A stretch of 64,000 nt of DNA, taken from the NCBI GenBank assembly GCA_026122225.1, contig JANEZZ010001570.1:3286001-3350000 (forward strand), written 5' to 3'. Positions within the stretch are counted from its first letter, which is position 1; every line of letters starts with the position of its first letter. This document shows, in pieces, positions 32,935-45,274 of the stretch. The stretch comes from Heloderma charlesbogerti. Lineage: Eukaryota; Chordata; Lepidosauria; Squamata; Helodermatidae. The position numbers and the translations under genes are program-made. The notes below the pieces were generated by a model. The model was not told the DNA's origin, did no database searches, and saw nothing but the letters and a program-made list of their open reading frames with translations.

Positions 32935-33365
32935 GTGAATGAGCAGTCAAAGAGCCTCAGGCTCATGCACTTCTTCCTTTCCCCATCTCTGTCACTTTTC
33001 ATTCAGGATTGCTCCCTCCTTTTCTCATCAGAGTTTGCTGTTTTGTCTGAACTAGCAACTGTGGTTTGCATTTGACCTGCAAATCAGTATTTGAAACCAA
33101 AGTTTGGTCCTTGTGTTCAGTCCTGCTTTTTGTTGCAAGTGCAAGCCATGGTTTGCCAGTTCAGATTAAAAGACAAACTATGGTTTGGCTCTAACTAGGG
33201 AAATGAATCATTGCACATGAAAGGAAGAGGGAGTGCACAAGGCCCAGGCTCTTTGTTCATATGGCTATGAACCGTGGTTTAGCATGACATCTGAACCATT
33301 CCAATGATTCAGCTCAGATGTCATACCAAACCATAGTTTGTGCTAAACCATGGTTTCAGCATCAA
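32935..33365. mobile_element. Palindrome-rich AACCATGG-family cluster
   Basis: Many inverted pairs: AACCGTGGTTTAGCATGACA with TCAGATGTCATACCAAACC, AACCATGGTTT, CAAACTATGGTTTGG, GCCATGGTTTGCC. It is probably one long palindromic non-autonomous element, with flanks not defined. Confidence 0.5.
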
Positions 33366-34555
33366 AGTGATGTGTTAGAACTGCTTGTCTACTTCTGTTT
33401 TCCTGCTCAGTACTCCCATTCAAAGGGTTCAGTGACTTTCAGCGGGGAAGTGACTACTAGAAGTAAGGTTTGTCAAGGGAGATGGTTTGAAATAATGGGT
33501 GAGTTGAGCCAGAATGTGATATCCAGGCTAGAGGGAGCTCCAGAATCTCTCTTTTAAGAAATAAAACCCTGCTTACTTGTAAGCAAGTAGGCTTGGGATT
33601 ACAATTCTGGATATTATAGTACAATCATGCTATGAATAAGATAGTCAGGGAAATACCCAGTTGAACACAAAGGTGCTTTTATAAGTATCTATATACACTT
33701 CCATTGCAGTGAAAGGGATTAAACTATACAGTTAACAGAACACAGATCTGGAATCAAGTCAAATGCACAGTCTTCACATTTTTTGCAACTGTCAGAGGAG
33801 AGGGTTTTAATAAAAAAAATTTTACAAAAATACACTTAGCCTTTTGAAGCCACAAATAATAGAATTAGACATACATTAACCAACCAAGTGTACCCTTTTG
33901 AACCATCTCTTTAACAGCTGTTAGTCACAATTTTGTTTTGAGTTTTGATATTAGAAATTCACTTTTTTGTCATTACTCATTTTAAATGGATTGTATTTTC
34001 TACAGTAGTGTGGTATTATGGCACTCTTCTTATGTTTGTAGTGATATACATTGAACAAATATTTCAGAGGCAGGCCATTACTATTTTGGATCTATTCAGA
34101 GGCTATTACTGCTGAAGAAATAGCAGTTATCCAGGCCCAAAACTAGGTAACACAGAATGTGGAGCAAAAAAATGGATATTCCAAAATATGAAACTAGTCT
34201 CTGGTGCTAGAAACCACTAAAACATTTGGTGCTAGTTGAGTATAAGCCAGCTTTCCTTAAAAATAGCTTTGTGGAAGTCATTGGTTGTTTTTGTACAGAA
34301 AACAGCGCCACATGCTGGTAATGTAGAGACATTAACAGTGCTTACAATATATTATTTAATATACACTCTAACTGAAGTGTAAAAAAATCAATTACAAATG
34401 TGCCTAAGGTAATCATGTCTTAACAAGAAATATTTACAATAAACACCAGCCCTAAATCAATAAATCCACCAAGATTTTAGCTCATAAGTCAAGTAACTTG
34501 CAGCACTTAAAATCTCGAACAGGTTACAGTAGCACCTGTGGAATGAATGATTCAT
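33366..34555. other. No gene seen
   Basis: Intergenic; a partial family A piece at about 33565-33600. Confidence 0.4.
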
Positions 34556-34559
34556 ACAG

Positions 34560-34645
34560 ACCACAGCACCCTAATCCTATGCATGTTTACTTACAAGTCC
34601 TAGTCTTAGCTCAGTGAACTAAGTGTGCATGGCGCTGCAATCAAC
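34560..34645. repeat. Family A copy
   Basis: CCCTAATCCTATGCATGTTT, ACTTACAAGTCCTAG, GTGCATGGCGCTGCAAT. Confidence 0.55.
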
Positions 34646-34819
34646 CATAATGCATTTCAAAAATATGGGTAGAATTTAGGGTGATCAGATGCAAAGGAGA
34701 ACAGGGTTTCTCTGCACTCTTCATAAATTCAGTATGTAGGAGAGAGAATTTCAGCAGGTACAATGTCTCTCACCCTGTATAACAAATGCACCTGCCAAAA
34801 TTCCCCTTCTGGAAACTAT

Positions 34820-36655
34820 TTCATTCATTTCATTTCTTATATTTTTATACCACCCCATAGCAGAAGCTCTCTGGGCGGCTCACAAAAACGAAAACAACAA
34901 CAACATTAAAATACATTATATAAAGTATAAAAACTATTTACATAAGGACATAAAATAGATAGCATACACAACAACAACAACATATATCTAAAACAATTTA
35001 AAACAATCAGCCAGAGACAATCCAGGACCTGATCAAAAAGAGTCATTATATTCTGCCAACTGCCTGAGAGAAGAAGGCAGTTTTAACTAGGGCTGTGCAC
35101 TGCTTCAGTCCAAATAATGAAGCAATTATCATTAGCTTCAGCTTCCAAACTGTCTTCAAGGGTAACCCCACGTAGAGCACATTACGGTAGTCTAGACGAG
35201 AGGAGACCAGGGTAAGTACTACCAATGGGAGCAGATGGTCAGGAAGGTAGAGGTGCAGCCACCGTATCAGATGGAGTTGGTATAGCACTGTCCGGCTGAC
35301 ACCTGAGCCTCCATGGACAGCTGGGAGTCTAAAATGACCCCCAGGCTACGGACCTGGTCTTTCAAGGGTAGCCGTACCCCATTCAACACCAGGTCGACAT
35401 CCCCCAACCTCCTCTTGTCTCCCACCAAAAGTACCTCAGTCTTGTCAGGGTTCAGCTTATTCCTCCCCACCAGCCACTCACCGTCTCCAGACATTTGGAC
35501 AGGGATTCTGTGGCCAACCTTGATGAAGATTTGAACAAGAGGTAGATCTGCGTGTCATCCACATATGGATGACACCACACCCCAAACCTCCTGATGATAG
35601 CCCCCAGCGGCTTCACATAGATGTTAAATAGCATCGGGGAGAGGATGGAAGCCTGTGGCAACCCACAAGTAAGCGGCCACAGGTCCAAAAACTCCTCTCC
35701 CAGTGCTGCCCTCTAGTACCTGAGAGGAAGGACCGGAACCACCGTAATACAGTGTCTCCAATGCCCAACCCCTCCATGCGGTCCAGGAGGATACCGTGGC
35801 CAACGGTATCAAAAGCCGCTGAGAGGTTGAAGAGAACAAGGAAGGAGCATTCACCCCTATCCAAAGCCCTCCTCATATCATCCACCAAGGCAACCAAGGC
35901 CATTTCTGTCCCATGCCCAGGTCTGAAGACTGATTGAAATGGATCTAGATAATCAGCTTCTTCCAAGTGTGCTTTCAACTGCATCGCCACCACCCGCTCA
36001 ATCACCTTGCCCCAAAATGGCAGATTCGAAACTAGGTGAAAGTTGTTCAAGACTTGGGGATCTGAGGAGGGTTTTTTAAAGAGCGGTCTTATCACTGCCT
36101 CCTTGAGAGCTGATGGCATCACTCCTTCCTCAAGGGAGGCATTCACCACCACCCTGATCCCCTCACCCAGCCTCTCTCTGCAGCTCATAAGGAGCCATGG
36201 TGGGCAAAGATCAAGTAAGCAGGTGGTCGGCTTTACAGATGAAAGCACCTTGTCCACTTCATCAGAAGGAAGAAGCTGGAACCGATCCCACAAAACTGGT
36301 TTGCCACAGACCGCCTCTCGCTCGCTAACTGTATCCATGGCGCACGGAATAACACTCCTAATCCGATTGATTTTATCCGCAAAGTGCCTGGCCTTAGAAT
36401 GCTCTGGAGCATTCTAGATAGCATACACTATCTCCAGCGGTTCTGGAGCAACTGGACCAACCAGGCTCCAGACCACTTGGAACAGCCTCCTGAGACAGCA
36501 CTCTGCAGATACGATAGAGGCAGCATAATATTCCTTTTTTGCTGCCTTCACCGCCATGTGATAGGCTGAAGATACAGCTCTAGCCCGTGTCTGATCATCT
36601 TCGGAGAGAGAATTCCACCACCGGCACTCTAGCCGTCTCACCTTAAACTGGAGAG
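34820..36655 (-). pseudogene. L2 LINE reverse transcriptase region, truncated and broken
   Basis: On the minus strand, from 36641: a Trp/Arg/Lys linker (RRLECRWWNSLSEDDQTRAR), then reverse transcriptase pieces 36338-35613 (AVIRPLFKKPSSDPQVLNNF, FQSVFRPGHGTEMALVALVD, motif A LFNLSAAFDTVGHGILLDR), 35688-35452 (LTCGLPQASILSPMLFNIYV, catalytic YVDDTQIY) and 35494-35046 (NKLNPDKTEVLLVG, RSLGVILDSQLSMEAQV, SSRLDYRNVLY). The 3' end at 34820-34890 is GAGCCGCCCAGAGAGCTTCT, GCTATGGGGTGGTATAAAAA, the same tail type found alone at 13868, 15722 and 53755. The endonuclease half is absent and at least three frame breaks are present. A dead copy. Confidence 0.88.
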
Positions 36656-36766
36656 TCCCTCAAATAAAGAACTGTCCTCAAATAGAAGACTGCCTTCATA
36701 TCGCTCTTCAAATAGAAGACTATCTTCTGACAGCTCTTCAAATAGAGAACTGACCTCTGTAAAGTA
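36656..36766. repeat. Tandem 30-bp repeat at the L2 boundary
   Basis: The word CTCAAATAGAAGACTG and variants occurs at 36659, 36677, 36707 and 36737, spaced 18, 30 and 30 bp, each followed by a TCTTCTGACAGCT-type segment. Confidence 0.75.
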
Positions 36767-36769
36767 GGA

Positions 36770-38636
36770 CACATGACCACTCTACATCCTGTTTCACCTT
36801 TTTGCATTCTTGTTTTAGTTTCAGTATGTGAATGTATGAAGATGTAAAGGAGTAAAGGAGAGGTAAGCTATACTGATTGAGGGAGGAGGAATAAAGGACC
36901 AGGGAAAAGGATGGATTGTTACTATTTATTATATTGCTTTGTAAAATTTAACTCACTTGTAATGGAATATATACTCAGGCACAATTTAAAAACTGGAAAA
37001 TCAATTTTAAGTTACAATATATTTGATCCTATTATTAAAACTATAAATAAATACTACTTACTGATATCATAAAATGTGGGGGTGGGGCGGGGTATTGTTT
37101 TGTTACATTCATGCTTATGCTCATACTATGCTGCAAAATGCACAGTGATTCCAAATTTTGACAAACATCGTACAATGCACAGATGTTCCATAAAGTGCAT
37201 GACAGTATATGGGGGCATATGTGGATTTACTTCCTCACATAATAATTCCTCAAGTGCCTTAGTATTACAACAAGATTAATTCTTTACTCATACCTTCTAT
37301 ATGAGGGTAATGGATGAGAAGATGGGGGCTGGGAGGAGTGGGAGAGAACGTTTTTCTAGGACAATAATTTCAATGGCTTCCACTGAGAATTTACAACATT
37401 TAAACCATCTCATCAAGGAAATGTTCAAGATATACACTCCCCCAAAGCCAGACTCTCTAAGGATATATATTATTAAATTAATACAGAGGCCTTACATAAA
37501 TCACTTTGGTTTGGTCCTACTAAGTTCAGACTATTCAGTGTCTATATAGTTATTCACTATATGTCTGAATAACTGTGCAGAATAGATTATGTATAAATTC
37601 TTGCATTTAGAAGACAGTAATGGGCCAGTTGTTCAGAATGAGAGATGGCAGCTTTTAATGAATTTGTTTTAAAAAGCAGTACCCTGTACACCTTAAACAT
37701 CACTTATTTTTTTAGCTGCTACGTCAGCCAAAACTGTTGAGCAAAGGAGCTACCTGGTTTCCTGCTTAACATGTACATATGCACCAGCATAAACCTCAGC
37801 ATCCACAGTGGTGCAGACAAGTTACAAGAAATGCAGCCTAAGTATTTACACTGCCAGTGACAAAAAACTTAAAAATGGCTCATGCACCCATTCTGCTGCT
37901 GTAAAGCCAGTTGCTTAGGATTCCATCTGCTCCTTTCCAACTATTGCATCCTAAAAGTAATTCTAGAAGAGTGTTTTGTAAGATTTATCACATTATCTTC
38001 AGGTGGTTCCACCAGTTCTTCAAACTGCCCATTGTTCATTGCTCCGTTACAATGTAGGGTAAATAGCTTTCCCTAACATCCAAAAAGCTCTGTTCTCCTA
38101 TAGTCTTTGCCTGTTTGTCCTACTGGTCAGAGTTACCTCAGCAAATATGTTTCAACTGTATGCAAGGATGGGGGCATCTGCAGGGGGAGGGAAGAGTTGG
38201 CAGGCAGAGGGGGGGCTTAAATCCCCCCCCCATCTACCAATTGTCCCATGCATCCCGTCCCCCTGTCCTGCCAGACTTATTGGCAGTCTTGGAATCTGAC
38301 TGGAAAAAGTTGGGGGCAGACAGCAAAAAAGGGATTGATGGGAGAATTAGGGAAGGAGGGATGAATAAATGCCCCCTCCGGCCTTCCAGCTTTCTTCTGC
38401 AAATGCCACATTTCCACATTAAAGTTGTACAGTAAATGTAGGTTTGGGAACTCTGTCACAAACTGGGTAGTCCTGTCCTAAGGGTGCTCTTATATATGTG
38501 CTCAATATCTGGAAACTGCTGCTATTCCACCACCATTACCACCACCACCATACCCTTTCTCTCATCCCTGCCTTCTTGTTGTCCGGGCTTCATTTAGATA
38601 GTGATCCTATGAACAGGGGCTCATTGTTTAAAACAC
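36770..38636. other. No gene; one G/C-run hairpin
   Basis: GGGGGGG (38209-38215), 7-base loop, CCCCCCCCC (38223-38231) is a potential strong hairpin. A GGGGGTGGGGCGGGG run lies near 37078. No exon is recognised. Confidence 0.45.
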
Positions 38637-38639
38637 TTA

Positions 38640-38722
38640 GGGCACAATCCTATGTATGTTTAGACAGAAAAAGTAGTACAACTCCCAGCATTCCCCAGCC
38701 AGCCTTGCTTCTGTTTCCAGAT
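38640..38722. mobile_element. Family B MITE, left half
   Basis: TTA then GGGCACAATCCTATGTATG, TTTAGACAGAAAAAG, ACAACTCCCAGCATTCCCC. The right half is missing or unrecognisable. Confidence 0.6.
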
Positions 38723-38799
38723 TTTTTGTGTGATTAAGATCAGCTCTTTTACTGTCATTTTTTTCCAGGGTTTTTCTTTCTTTACCTTTCTATAGATTC

Positions 38800-39028
38800 C
38801 ATTACACAACCACTAGGTGGCATTGTGGTATAGCGGTATTGCACAACTGTTTTATGCTGCCATTCAGGATATACCAGACTTTCCTCATGAGGAAAAGCCT
38901 CAGCTAAAATGGTTGCAAAGCATAGGAGAGGCCCTGGAAGATGAGAGTGACATGTAAAGGACCCACAAACTATTGTGAGCGAGGAACCATGAGCACACAA
39001 TAAATGCTGCATGTAGGCAGAGCTAAAA
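38800..39028. mobile_element. Family E element
   Basis: CCACTAGGTGGCATTGTGG, TTTCCTCATGAGGAAAAGCC, TAAAGGACCCACAAACTATT, GAGCACACAATAAATGCTGC. It shares order and wording with 45030-45271 and 49313-49705. Confidence 0.6.
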
Positions 39029-39077
39029 TATGCATGGGATTGAGCTCTTAGGTTATTTTAAACAGTATAGCAATAAA

Positions 39078-39320
39078 GAGCCAGTGTGGTATAGTGGTGA
39101 GAGTGTTGCACTGGGAGCCAGGAGATCTGGGCTCTAGTCCCCACTCGGTCATGGAAGCTCACTGGGTGACTTTGGGCCAGTCACAGACTCTCAGCCCAAC
39201 CTACCTCACAGGGTTGTTGTTGTGAAAATGGAGAGGAGGAGGATAATGTAAGCTGCCCTGGGTTCCTTGCTAGAGGAAAAAAGGCAGGATATAAATGCAA
39301 TAAATAAACAAACAAACAAA
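39078..39320 (+). mobile_element. CORE/MIR-like tRNA-derived SINE
   Basis: The tRNA-like head (GAGCCAGTGTGGTATAGTGG, GGAGCCAGGAGATCTGGGCT, CTAGTCCCC) is followed by the CORE block (TCACTGGGTGACTTTGGGCC, AGTCACAGACTCTCAG, CTACCTCACAGGGTTGTTGT) and an L2/CR1-like tail (GTAAGCTGCCCTGGGTTCC, GGCAGGATATAAATGCAATA) with an (AAAC)n end. It is nearly full length at 243 bp, and its ends match those of SINEs mobilised by L2-type LINEs. The degenerate B box indicates an old, inactive copy. Confidence 0.85.
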
Positions 39321-39324
39321 TGTG

Positions 39325-40050
39325 AGAGCATTGTCACAGACAAGCCCAGTGTCACAAGCTCAGACTGAGAGCCAGTTTAATGTCTAGTCTGGATAGTGGG
39401 TTACATAGGACAAGGTATGCTAACACTAAGTAAATTACATTCCTTAGTCTCAAAAGTATTTTCCACCCCACCCCATGTATTCTTACCCTTTGAACTTCAT
39501 TAAAGCAATTTAATCTTTATGCTAGACTGCTTCTTTATATTTAAGCTCACCCTTCCTACGTACTGAGTGGATGGGTGTTAGACACCGGGTGTTAAAGCCA
39601 GTGGATTATGTGGCAAAGACCTTTGTCTAAATTTAGGGTAGAGGGCTAATGGGGTAGCAGGAGGATTAGAAAAGCATTTGTTACAGACACAGAGCTGTTA
39701 TAAGGAGCCACCAGGGCAAGACCCACAAACCTTTGGCTCTGTGTGATGCTGCCAGAACTACAGTTTGGAGAGTCTTCCTGGGCAGTCAAGTGCGGTCTGG
39801 CTCTGGGTTGGCCACACCCGTTCACCCAGGCTGGCCATTGGACTTTCCTGGGCAGGACAAGTTATAAAAAGGTCCTTGTTTATTCTTCACTTGATCCTCT
39901 GGTGCAACTCTCAGCTCCACTCCCACAGCTTCTCACTGCTCAGCCCTAGCCATATCCAAAAGCACAATACTTTTCTCTCCCCCTCCTTTCTCTGAGTAGT
40001 AGTAGTAGGAAGTTCCAGAGCTCTCAGATTCCATGAAAGTACAAATACTG
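39325..40050. other. No gene seen
   Basis: Intergenic; nothing recognised. Confidence 0.4.
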
Positions 40051-40059
40051 GGCATTTAT

Positions 40060-40156
40060 TAGGGGTGCATGAAAGTCCCTTACCTGTCCTCGAAGCTTTT
40101 CGCAGTGGGGGAGGCGCTTCTCCAAAGTTTCGGGGAGAAATTCTCCGCCAACCCTA
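40060..40156. mobile_element. hAT-like MITE, 97 bp, perfect 8-bp target duplication
   Basis: Begins TAGGGGTGCATGAAAGTCCC and ends CTCCGCCAACCCTA, flanked by GCATTTAT at 40052-40059 and 40157-40164. The left 80 bp (AAGTCCCTTACC, TTTTCGCAGTGGGGGAGGCG) matches the left end of the 687-bp element at 48381, so this is a tiny deletion sibling. Confidence 0.85.
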
Positions 40157-40164
40157 GCATTTAT

Positions 40165-41345
40165 AGAGCATTTCCGCACAAGCAATGTATTGTACACTCA
40201 CAATTGGCCACTCACGGAACTGTGCAGGTCCTTTGCATGATGTTGTCAGCCTCCAGGACATCTGCACTTTTCCCCCTTTATTCTGCTTTCAAAAAGATCC
40301 GAGATATTGCAAAAAGGAACATTAATCCGTTGTATCGGTTGTGTAATGACAGCAAAGCACTATTACCATAGCACCATCTAGTGGCTGTAAAATGAAACAT
40401 ACAGAAACATATAGAACTTGCAGAAGAAGGACCTTCCTTGATTCAAACCACATGTCTGCCTGTGTAAAGGAGCTGGTCATAATCCTGCAAAGAATCCAGA
40501 AGCAGAAAGCCCTGGTAAGAATGCGGGATTTCACCTCATGTGATGAACCTCGTAGTGCCTTTGTAATATTTACAAATGTGAAAGTTGAGCAGATGGGAAG
40601 CAAACATGCAGACAGACACTATACATTCCTGGGCAACATCAGGCCAGCTTCAGATACCAGCCAGAAACTTCTTAGCAAGCTTTTCCAGCAAGCTCTTTAT
40701 CTCCCTAGGTGCTCATTCTGGAAAAGCAGTTTTGGCAGGGATATATAAAATGTCCTCAAACCAAAGGACCACATGGTTGGCTCAGTTTGTGATGCAGGAC
40801 TTCTGAGCATGTGGCCATTTTCAAAAAGTGCCACTGAAAGACACCATGGTAGACCACAAGGAGCATTGCCAAAAGAAAACAACAACAACCCTGGAACACT
40901 GATGTGCAGGGCTGGCCCTACCATTAAGTGACCGAGGTGGATCCTCAAGTGTTAGATCTTTGGAATGAGGAGTGGGAGCAAGAAGGTGGAGGACAGAATT
41001 GTATGTGTACCCTGCAGCCTACCCTGAACCCCGCAAGCTACTCTGCTGCCCTTAGGTGCAGTAGAGGCAGCCAGCACTGAAGTAAGGTTCAACTGCCAGT
41101 CTTGTTGGCTTGTGAACAGGGAATGGGGAGGGGGTGCCATCTTGCCCTTCTCCTCAGACAGCAAAATGTTGTGGGCTGATGTGGATGTACAAGCAGTTGT
41201 ACATGCCTAAAGGGACTTGGAGGATTGCATTCCATGTATTAAAAAAAAACCAAAAACTCTATAGTGCTGTTTGCAAAATTAATCCTCCACTTGTCTGCTA
41301 GACCTTTGCCAATACATCAGTGGATCCATTCTCCCTGCATCATCT
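40165..41345. other. No gene; fragment of family E
   Basis: GCACCATCTAGTGGCTGTAAA (40371-40391) is a family E end fragment. The rest is not recognised. Confidence 0.4.
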
Positions 41346-41349
41346 AATG

Positions 41350-41478
41350 CCACCTTCCCCAATCTGGTGCCATCCAGATGTATCAGGCTACAATCCCAGC
41401 ATCCCCCAGCCAGCCATGCTGGTTGGAGGATGCCAGGAGTTGCAGTCTGACATATCTGGATGGAAGCAGGTTGAGGAA
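41350..41478. mobile_element. hAT-like palindromic MITE
   Basis: CCTTCCCCAATCTGGTGCC, CAATCCCAGCATCCCCCAGC, AGCCATGCTGGTTGGAGG, CAGGAGTTGCAGTC, GGTTGAGGAAGGCTG: the arms pair across the centre. Confidence 0.55.
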
Positions 41479-41527
41479 GGCTGATCTAACGCATGGTTGG
41501 GCGACCCAGTGCCTTCTAGAGGGTTTG

Positions 41528-41618
41528 AACCAGTGGAAGCTGGTGCTCTGATTTCAATGGTGCTGCCAGAATAGGTGCACAGACCTACCAAAATTGCAGC
41601 CACCAGCCTCCACTGGTT
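41528..41618. mobile_element. Short palindromic element (family F)
   Basis: AACCAGTGGAAGCTGGTG at 41528-41545 faces CACCAGCCTCCACTGGTT at 41601-41618, 17 of 18 complementary. Confidence 0.65.
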
Positions 41619-41744
41619 TAGATTACAGTCGCCATAAACCATGACGATTGGTCATTGGGGCTGATGAGACTTGGAGTCCAAAGCATCTGGAAGGAATCAG
41701 GTTGTCTTCCCCTGATCTAATGATTAATGAAAACTGTGAACCTA

Positions 41745-41820
41745 CAACACTTACGTGGAATAAGCCCCATTGAACATTTTAGGAGTTATTTCTAAGTAAA
41801 CATGCATTGGATTGGTCTGT
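41745..41820. repeat. Family A copy
   Basis: ACTTACGTGGAATAAGCCCC, ATTGAACATTTTAGGAGTTA, TCTAAGTAAACATGCATTGG. Confidence 0.55.
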
Positions 41821-43214
41821 ATGAATTGCAAAAACTGCCAAAGATGATGGAGGTCCAGGTATGCAAATTTTATGCAGAGTTGTGTCCTCTTCTTTGGTGA
41901 TGTGTTTCCTCTTTTTGGCCATCATACCTCTGGCTTGTTTCCTTCTGTCAGCCTCCCCATGATCCTATTAGCTGCTCTTCTCATGCCCTGAGGAATCACT
42001 TGGATATTGCCCGTCTCAGTGTGTTCCTGGGAAAACTACCTCACTGAGTAGTTTATAAGAATATTTGTGGTGATAATGATTATAGTGATGCCTTGAGGAG
42101 GATGCTTTAGGGTAAGCAGTTTAGCATCCTCCATCCATTGGAATCCAACGGGGACTTTTTTCCTTTTTTTAACCTCTTTTTGTAAGGGTGGGTGGAATTT
42201 GGGGAAGAAAAATTTGGGCAGGAAAGCATAAATGCCCCCTTTTGCAATGCCATGGTCCCTATCTGAAACAGGGCTGTGCACGCTTCCCACTGAGGTAAAT
42301 AAGCCAATCACACACAGCTCTGCTATGTGTGATTTGAAGGACATATGGTTTGGCACTAATTTCATCAACTGCCTAGAGGAAGTCAGAAACCATGCAGGCT
42401 TGCAATAATGCCAACCACAGCAATTCCAAACTATGCCAGAAATTATATAGATACAACCCAAGTTTATTTGTAATGAACAGTACTTTCCTTATTTTCTAAA
42501 TATCACTTTGCTTTGCAATCATTAACTATGGAAGGGACAGCTTAAAAGATGATCACCAAAGTGTGTGCACACGTGCGTGTGAATTCAGTATTTTCCCTGT
42601 TGACAAGTGGAGAGGCTGGGTGGGAGAACACAGTCCTGTAGGCACACCTGTCTGCAAACCAAAACACAGCTGCTGGATCTAATTTAGTCTAGCTTAGCAG
42701 CGTCCAATTAACGTGTGTGTGTTTTTCAGAAGAACTGCTGCCATGAAAATGACACCTTCTCAATAAATGCTTTGTTCCCCATGTACTTGCTTTCTTTGGC
42801 TCACATTCTGACAGCTGTAGACAAGTCAAAACTACCTTAACATCACACATACCATAGTGGGGTAGTTTGCTTAGAATAATTCATTTCTGGCACAAATGTG
42901 AACATGAGCAAGAATTAACTTTGGCTAAACTAGAGATGGAATATTAAGGGTGTAATCATCTGCCTGGATCTTTAAAACGCCACTGACTTTCAGGATTGTA
43001 ACTGTTGTCAAATGACATTTGTGACTTTGGGTTGATTCAGGAAACTATTTGACATGACAACTGCCATGGTGAAGTTCCAGTTGAGGTATCTGGGGGCAAT
43101 GGAAGGGGGACCGTATGATCATTTCATACATCCCAGAGTTAGCTGTTCCACTCTGGTGGTGGGATAGCAATGGTGGAAGGCTTTCCGCTGTCTTGAATCA
43201 ATATGTTTTGACTC
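41821..43214. other. No gene seen
   Basis: Intergenic; nothing recognised. Confidence 0.4.
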
Positions 43215-43560
43215 AATTATAAATGTATCAAAAATATTTGTATCTCACCTTTCTGTTCAGTAAGACTTTCACGTGGCTCACATAATTAAAACATTTAAAC
43301 ATAAAATCCAAAACTCTACCAAGAAAACAAATACAAACCCTTCAAATTAATAAACAGGAAATAAAACAAAAAAGCAGTAAAGGCATCTCAGTAAAATGCT
43401 TGGCCAAGATGTTTTACAGCTAAAGCACCAACCCTGAAAAGGCTCAGTTCTTGGTCGCCCTCCACCTTCCCTGACGACCAGGGACTGGGAGTTAGGCCTC
43501 AGTTAGGCCTTAGAGGGTTACCTCATGGAACAGGCAGGCAGACCTTCAGATACAGTGGGC
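43215..43560 (-). mobile_element. LINE 3' fragment (minus)
   Basis: On the minus strand it ends GTGAGCCACGTGAAAGTCTT, ACTGAACAGAAAGGTGAGAT, ACAAATATTT, an L2-type tail. Upstream part (43370-43510) fits the 3' UTR of such elements. Confidence 0.5.
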
Positions 43561-45029
43561 CAGTTCACACAATAAAAATAATTCACTTGTACAGAATATG
43601 GTAGCCAGGTTGTATGCTCTGTACAATAGTCTTCGAAAGCAGTCCCAGATTCAATACATTGCAGTAATCTCACTTGGATGTTACTGTATAACAATGGCAT
43701 GGCTATATCTGTCTTCTTTTTGACTGCTGTCTGTTTCGCAAAGATAATCATGCCATCACAGGATAGGTGCAAGCCATGAGCAAGCACAGGATTCCTCCCA
43801 AGCTTCTCTCCCGCCTCACCATGCCCCTATTCTGCCTCTGCAGAACATGCGACCCGACAGCTATATTCTTTGCTGCTTGTGCTGGCGGTGTTCCACCTGC
43901 ATAAGGTTCTGCTAGCGCTAACATCCTGCTTGTGCAAGGGTATCCTTACACTAGCCAAATTCTTTTTTCACCAGCATAACTTTGTCATGATGGCACAGGT
44001 GCACTGAGGATCAATGCTATTCTGCCTAGCATAACCCAAGAATAGTATCATTTGACAAGCCTCACATGTAAACGTGCTCAAAAAAACAGGAAAGAGACAG
44101 CATGCTACCAAATGCAAAACAGTTCACACATAATTATTTCACACCACTTCTACCTGATCTCGTATCTCTCAAATTTCTTACAGGGAACACAGAAAGGGTA
44201 CATTTAACAAAACTTATTTGTCCTGTCTTTAACAGAACCAGTATAAGACTTGTTAAAATAATGGTGTAATTCCTGGACTCGGCTTTCTAAATCAGGATAT
44301 CAACATACGAAATTATATTCTGCAATCCCAGAATGTTCTGAACTAGACAGATGTCACCTATCCTACACAAAAATGCAATATTTATCATAAAACTGAATCT
44401 TTAAATCTTTTTTAAAAATCCAACCCACCTTCCTTCTGTTTCTGCTCCTTATTAATGTTTATATGAATGCGTAGCTCTGTCTTACTAATAAGCTGGCAAT
44501 GTTCAAAACAGGAAGATTGTTTTCAGTTTCATTGCATATTTTTTGCTCGCATGTTGTGACATCCCTCAGACACCCAGCATTCAAAACAGCCCATGTTGTC
44601 CCCCTAAACAAATATGAGAGCCCACTTGTGTTCATCTGAGTATCAGGCCCTTAACCCCAGTGACCTCCAATACTACTCTGATGCCTCCCAAGCTATCTCC
44701 AGCCTTGATTCAGTTTCTTCAGGTCCAGCAGAGAACATGGCCTTGGTTCTTTGGAATCTGTGGCATTTAACTGTGTCACTAGATCCTTACATAATTTTTT
44801 TTTTAATTTACTATTTCAATCAATTTTCCAGCTTCATGGGTTGAGTGCTGATGCTTATGTATCCAAAATGGCACCACCCACACAGAACAGAGAGGAGAGA
44901 GGGGAAAGGAGAGGTGCAAAATGGGAGACAAAGCAGGGACAAAGGAAAAGGAATTATATGTAGGAGAGGGGAAGTGAGAGACATAGAAATGTGGGGTTGT
45001 GTGGGCTAAGGAGCATTTCCTTTCCTGCT
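43561..45029. other. No gene seen
   Basis: Intergenic; nothing recognised. Confidence 0.4.
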
Positions 45030-45271
45030 TTTCCATTGCATAAACTCTAGGTGACACTGTGATAGAGTGCAAATACACAAGAGGAAAACACACTTTCTTT
45101 CGCTTTCACAATTAAATGCCGCATTTCCCTGCTATAAGAAAACTCAGCGAAAGTGCTGGTTAGACACAGAGGTGAAACTGGAGGGTCACGACATCATCTA
45201 AAGAACCTGTAAACAACTGTGAGTAGGGAATGATGAGCACACGATAAATGCTTCATGTAGAAAAGCCCTAA
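45030..45271. mobile_element. Family E element
   Basis: CTCTAGGTGACACTGTGATA, AGAGGAAAACACAC, ACATCATCTAAAGAACCTGT, GAATGATGAGCACACGATAA, TGCTTCATGTAGAAAAGCCC. Confidence 0.6.
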
Positions 45272-45274
45272 GTC

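Noticed and set aside
39078..39320. Functional tRNA gene
   Set aside because: The tRNA-like head lacks a proper acceptor stem and B box and is joined to CORE and LINE-like parts, so it is a SINE.
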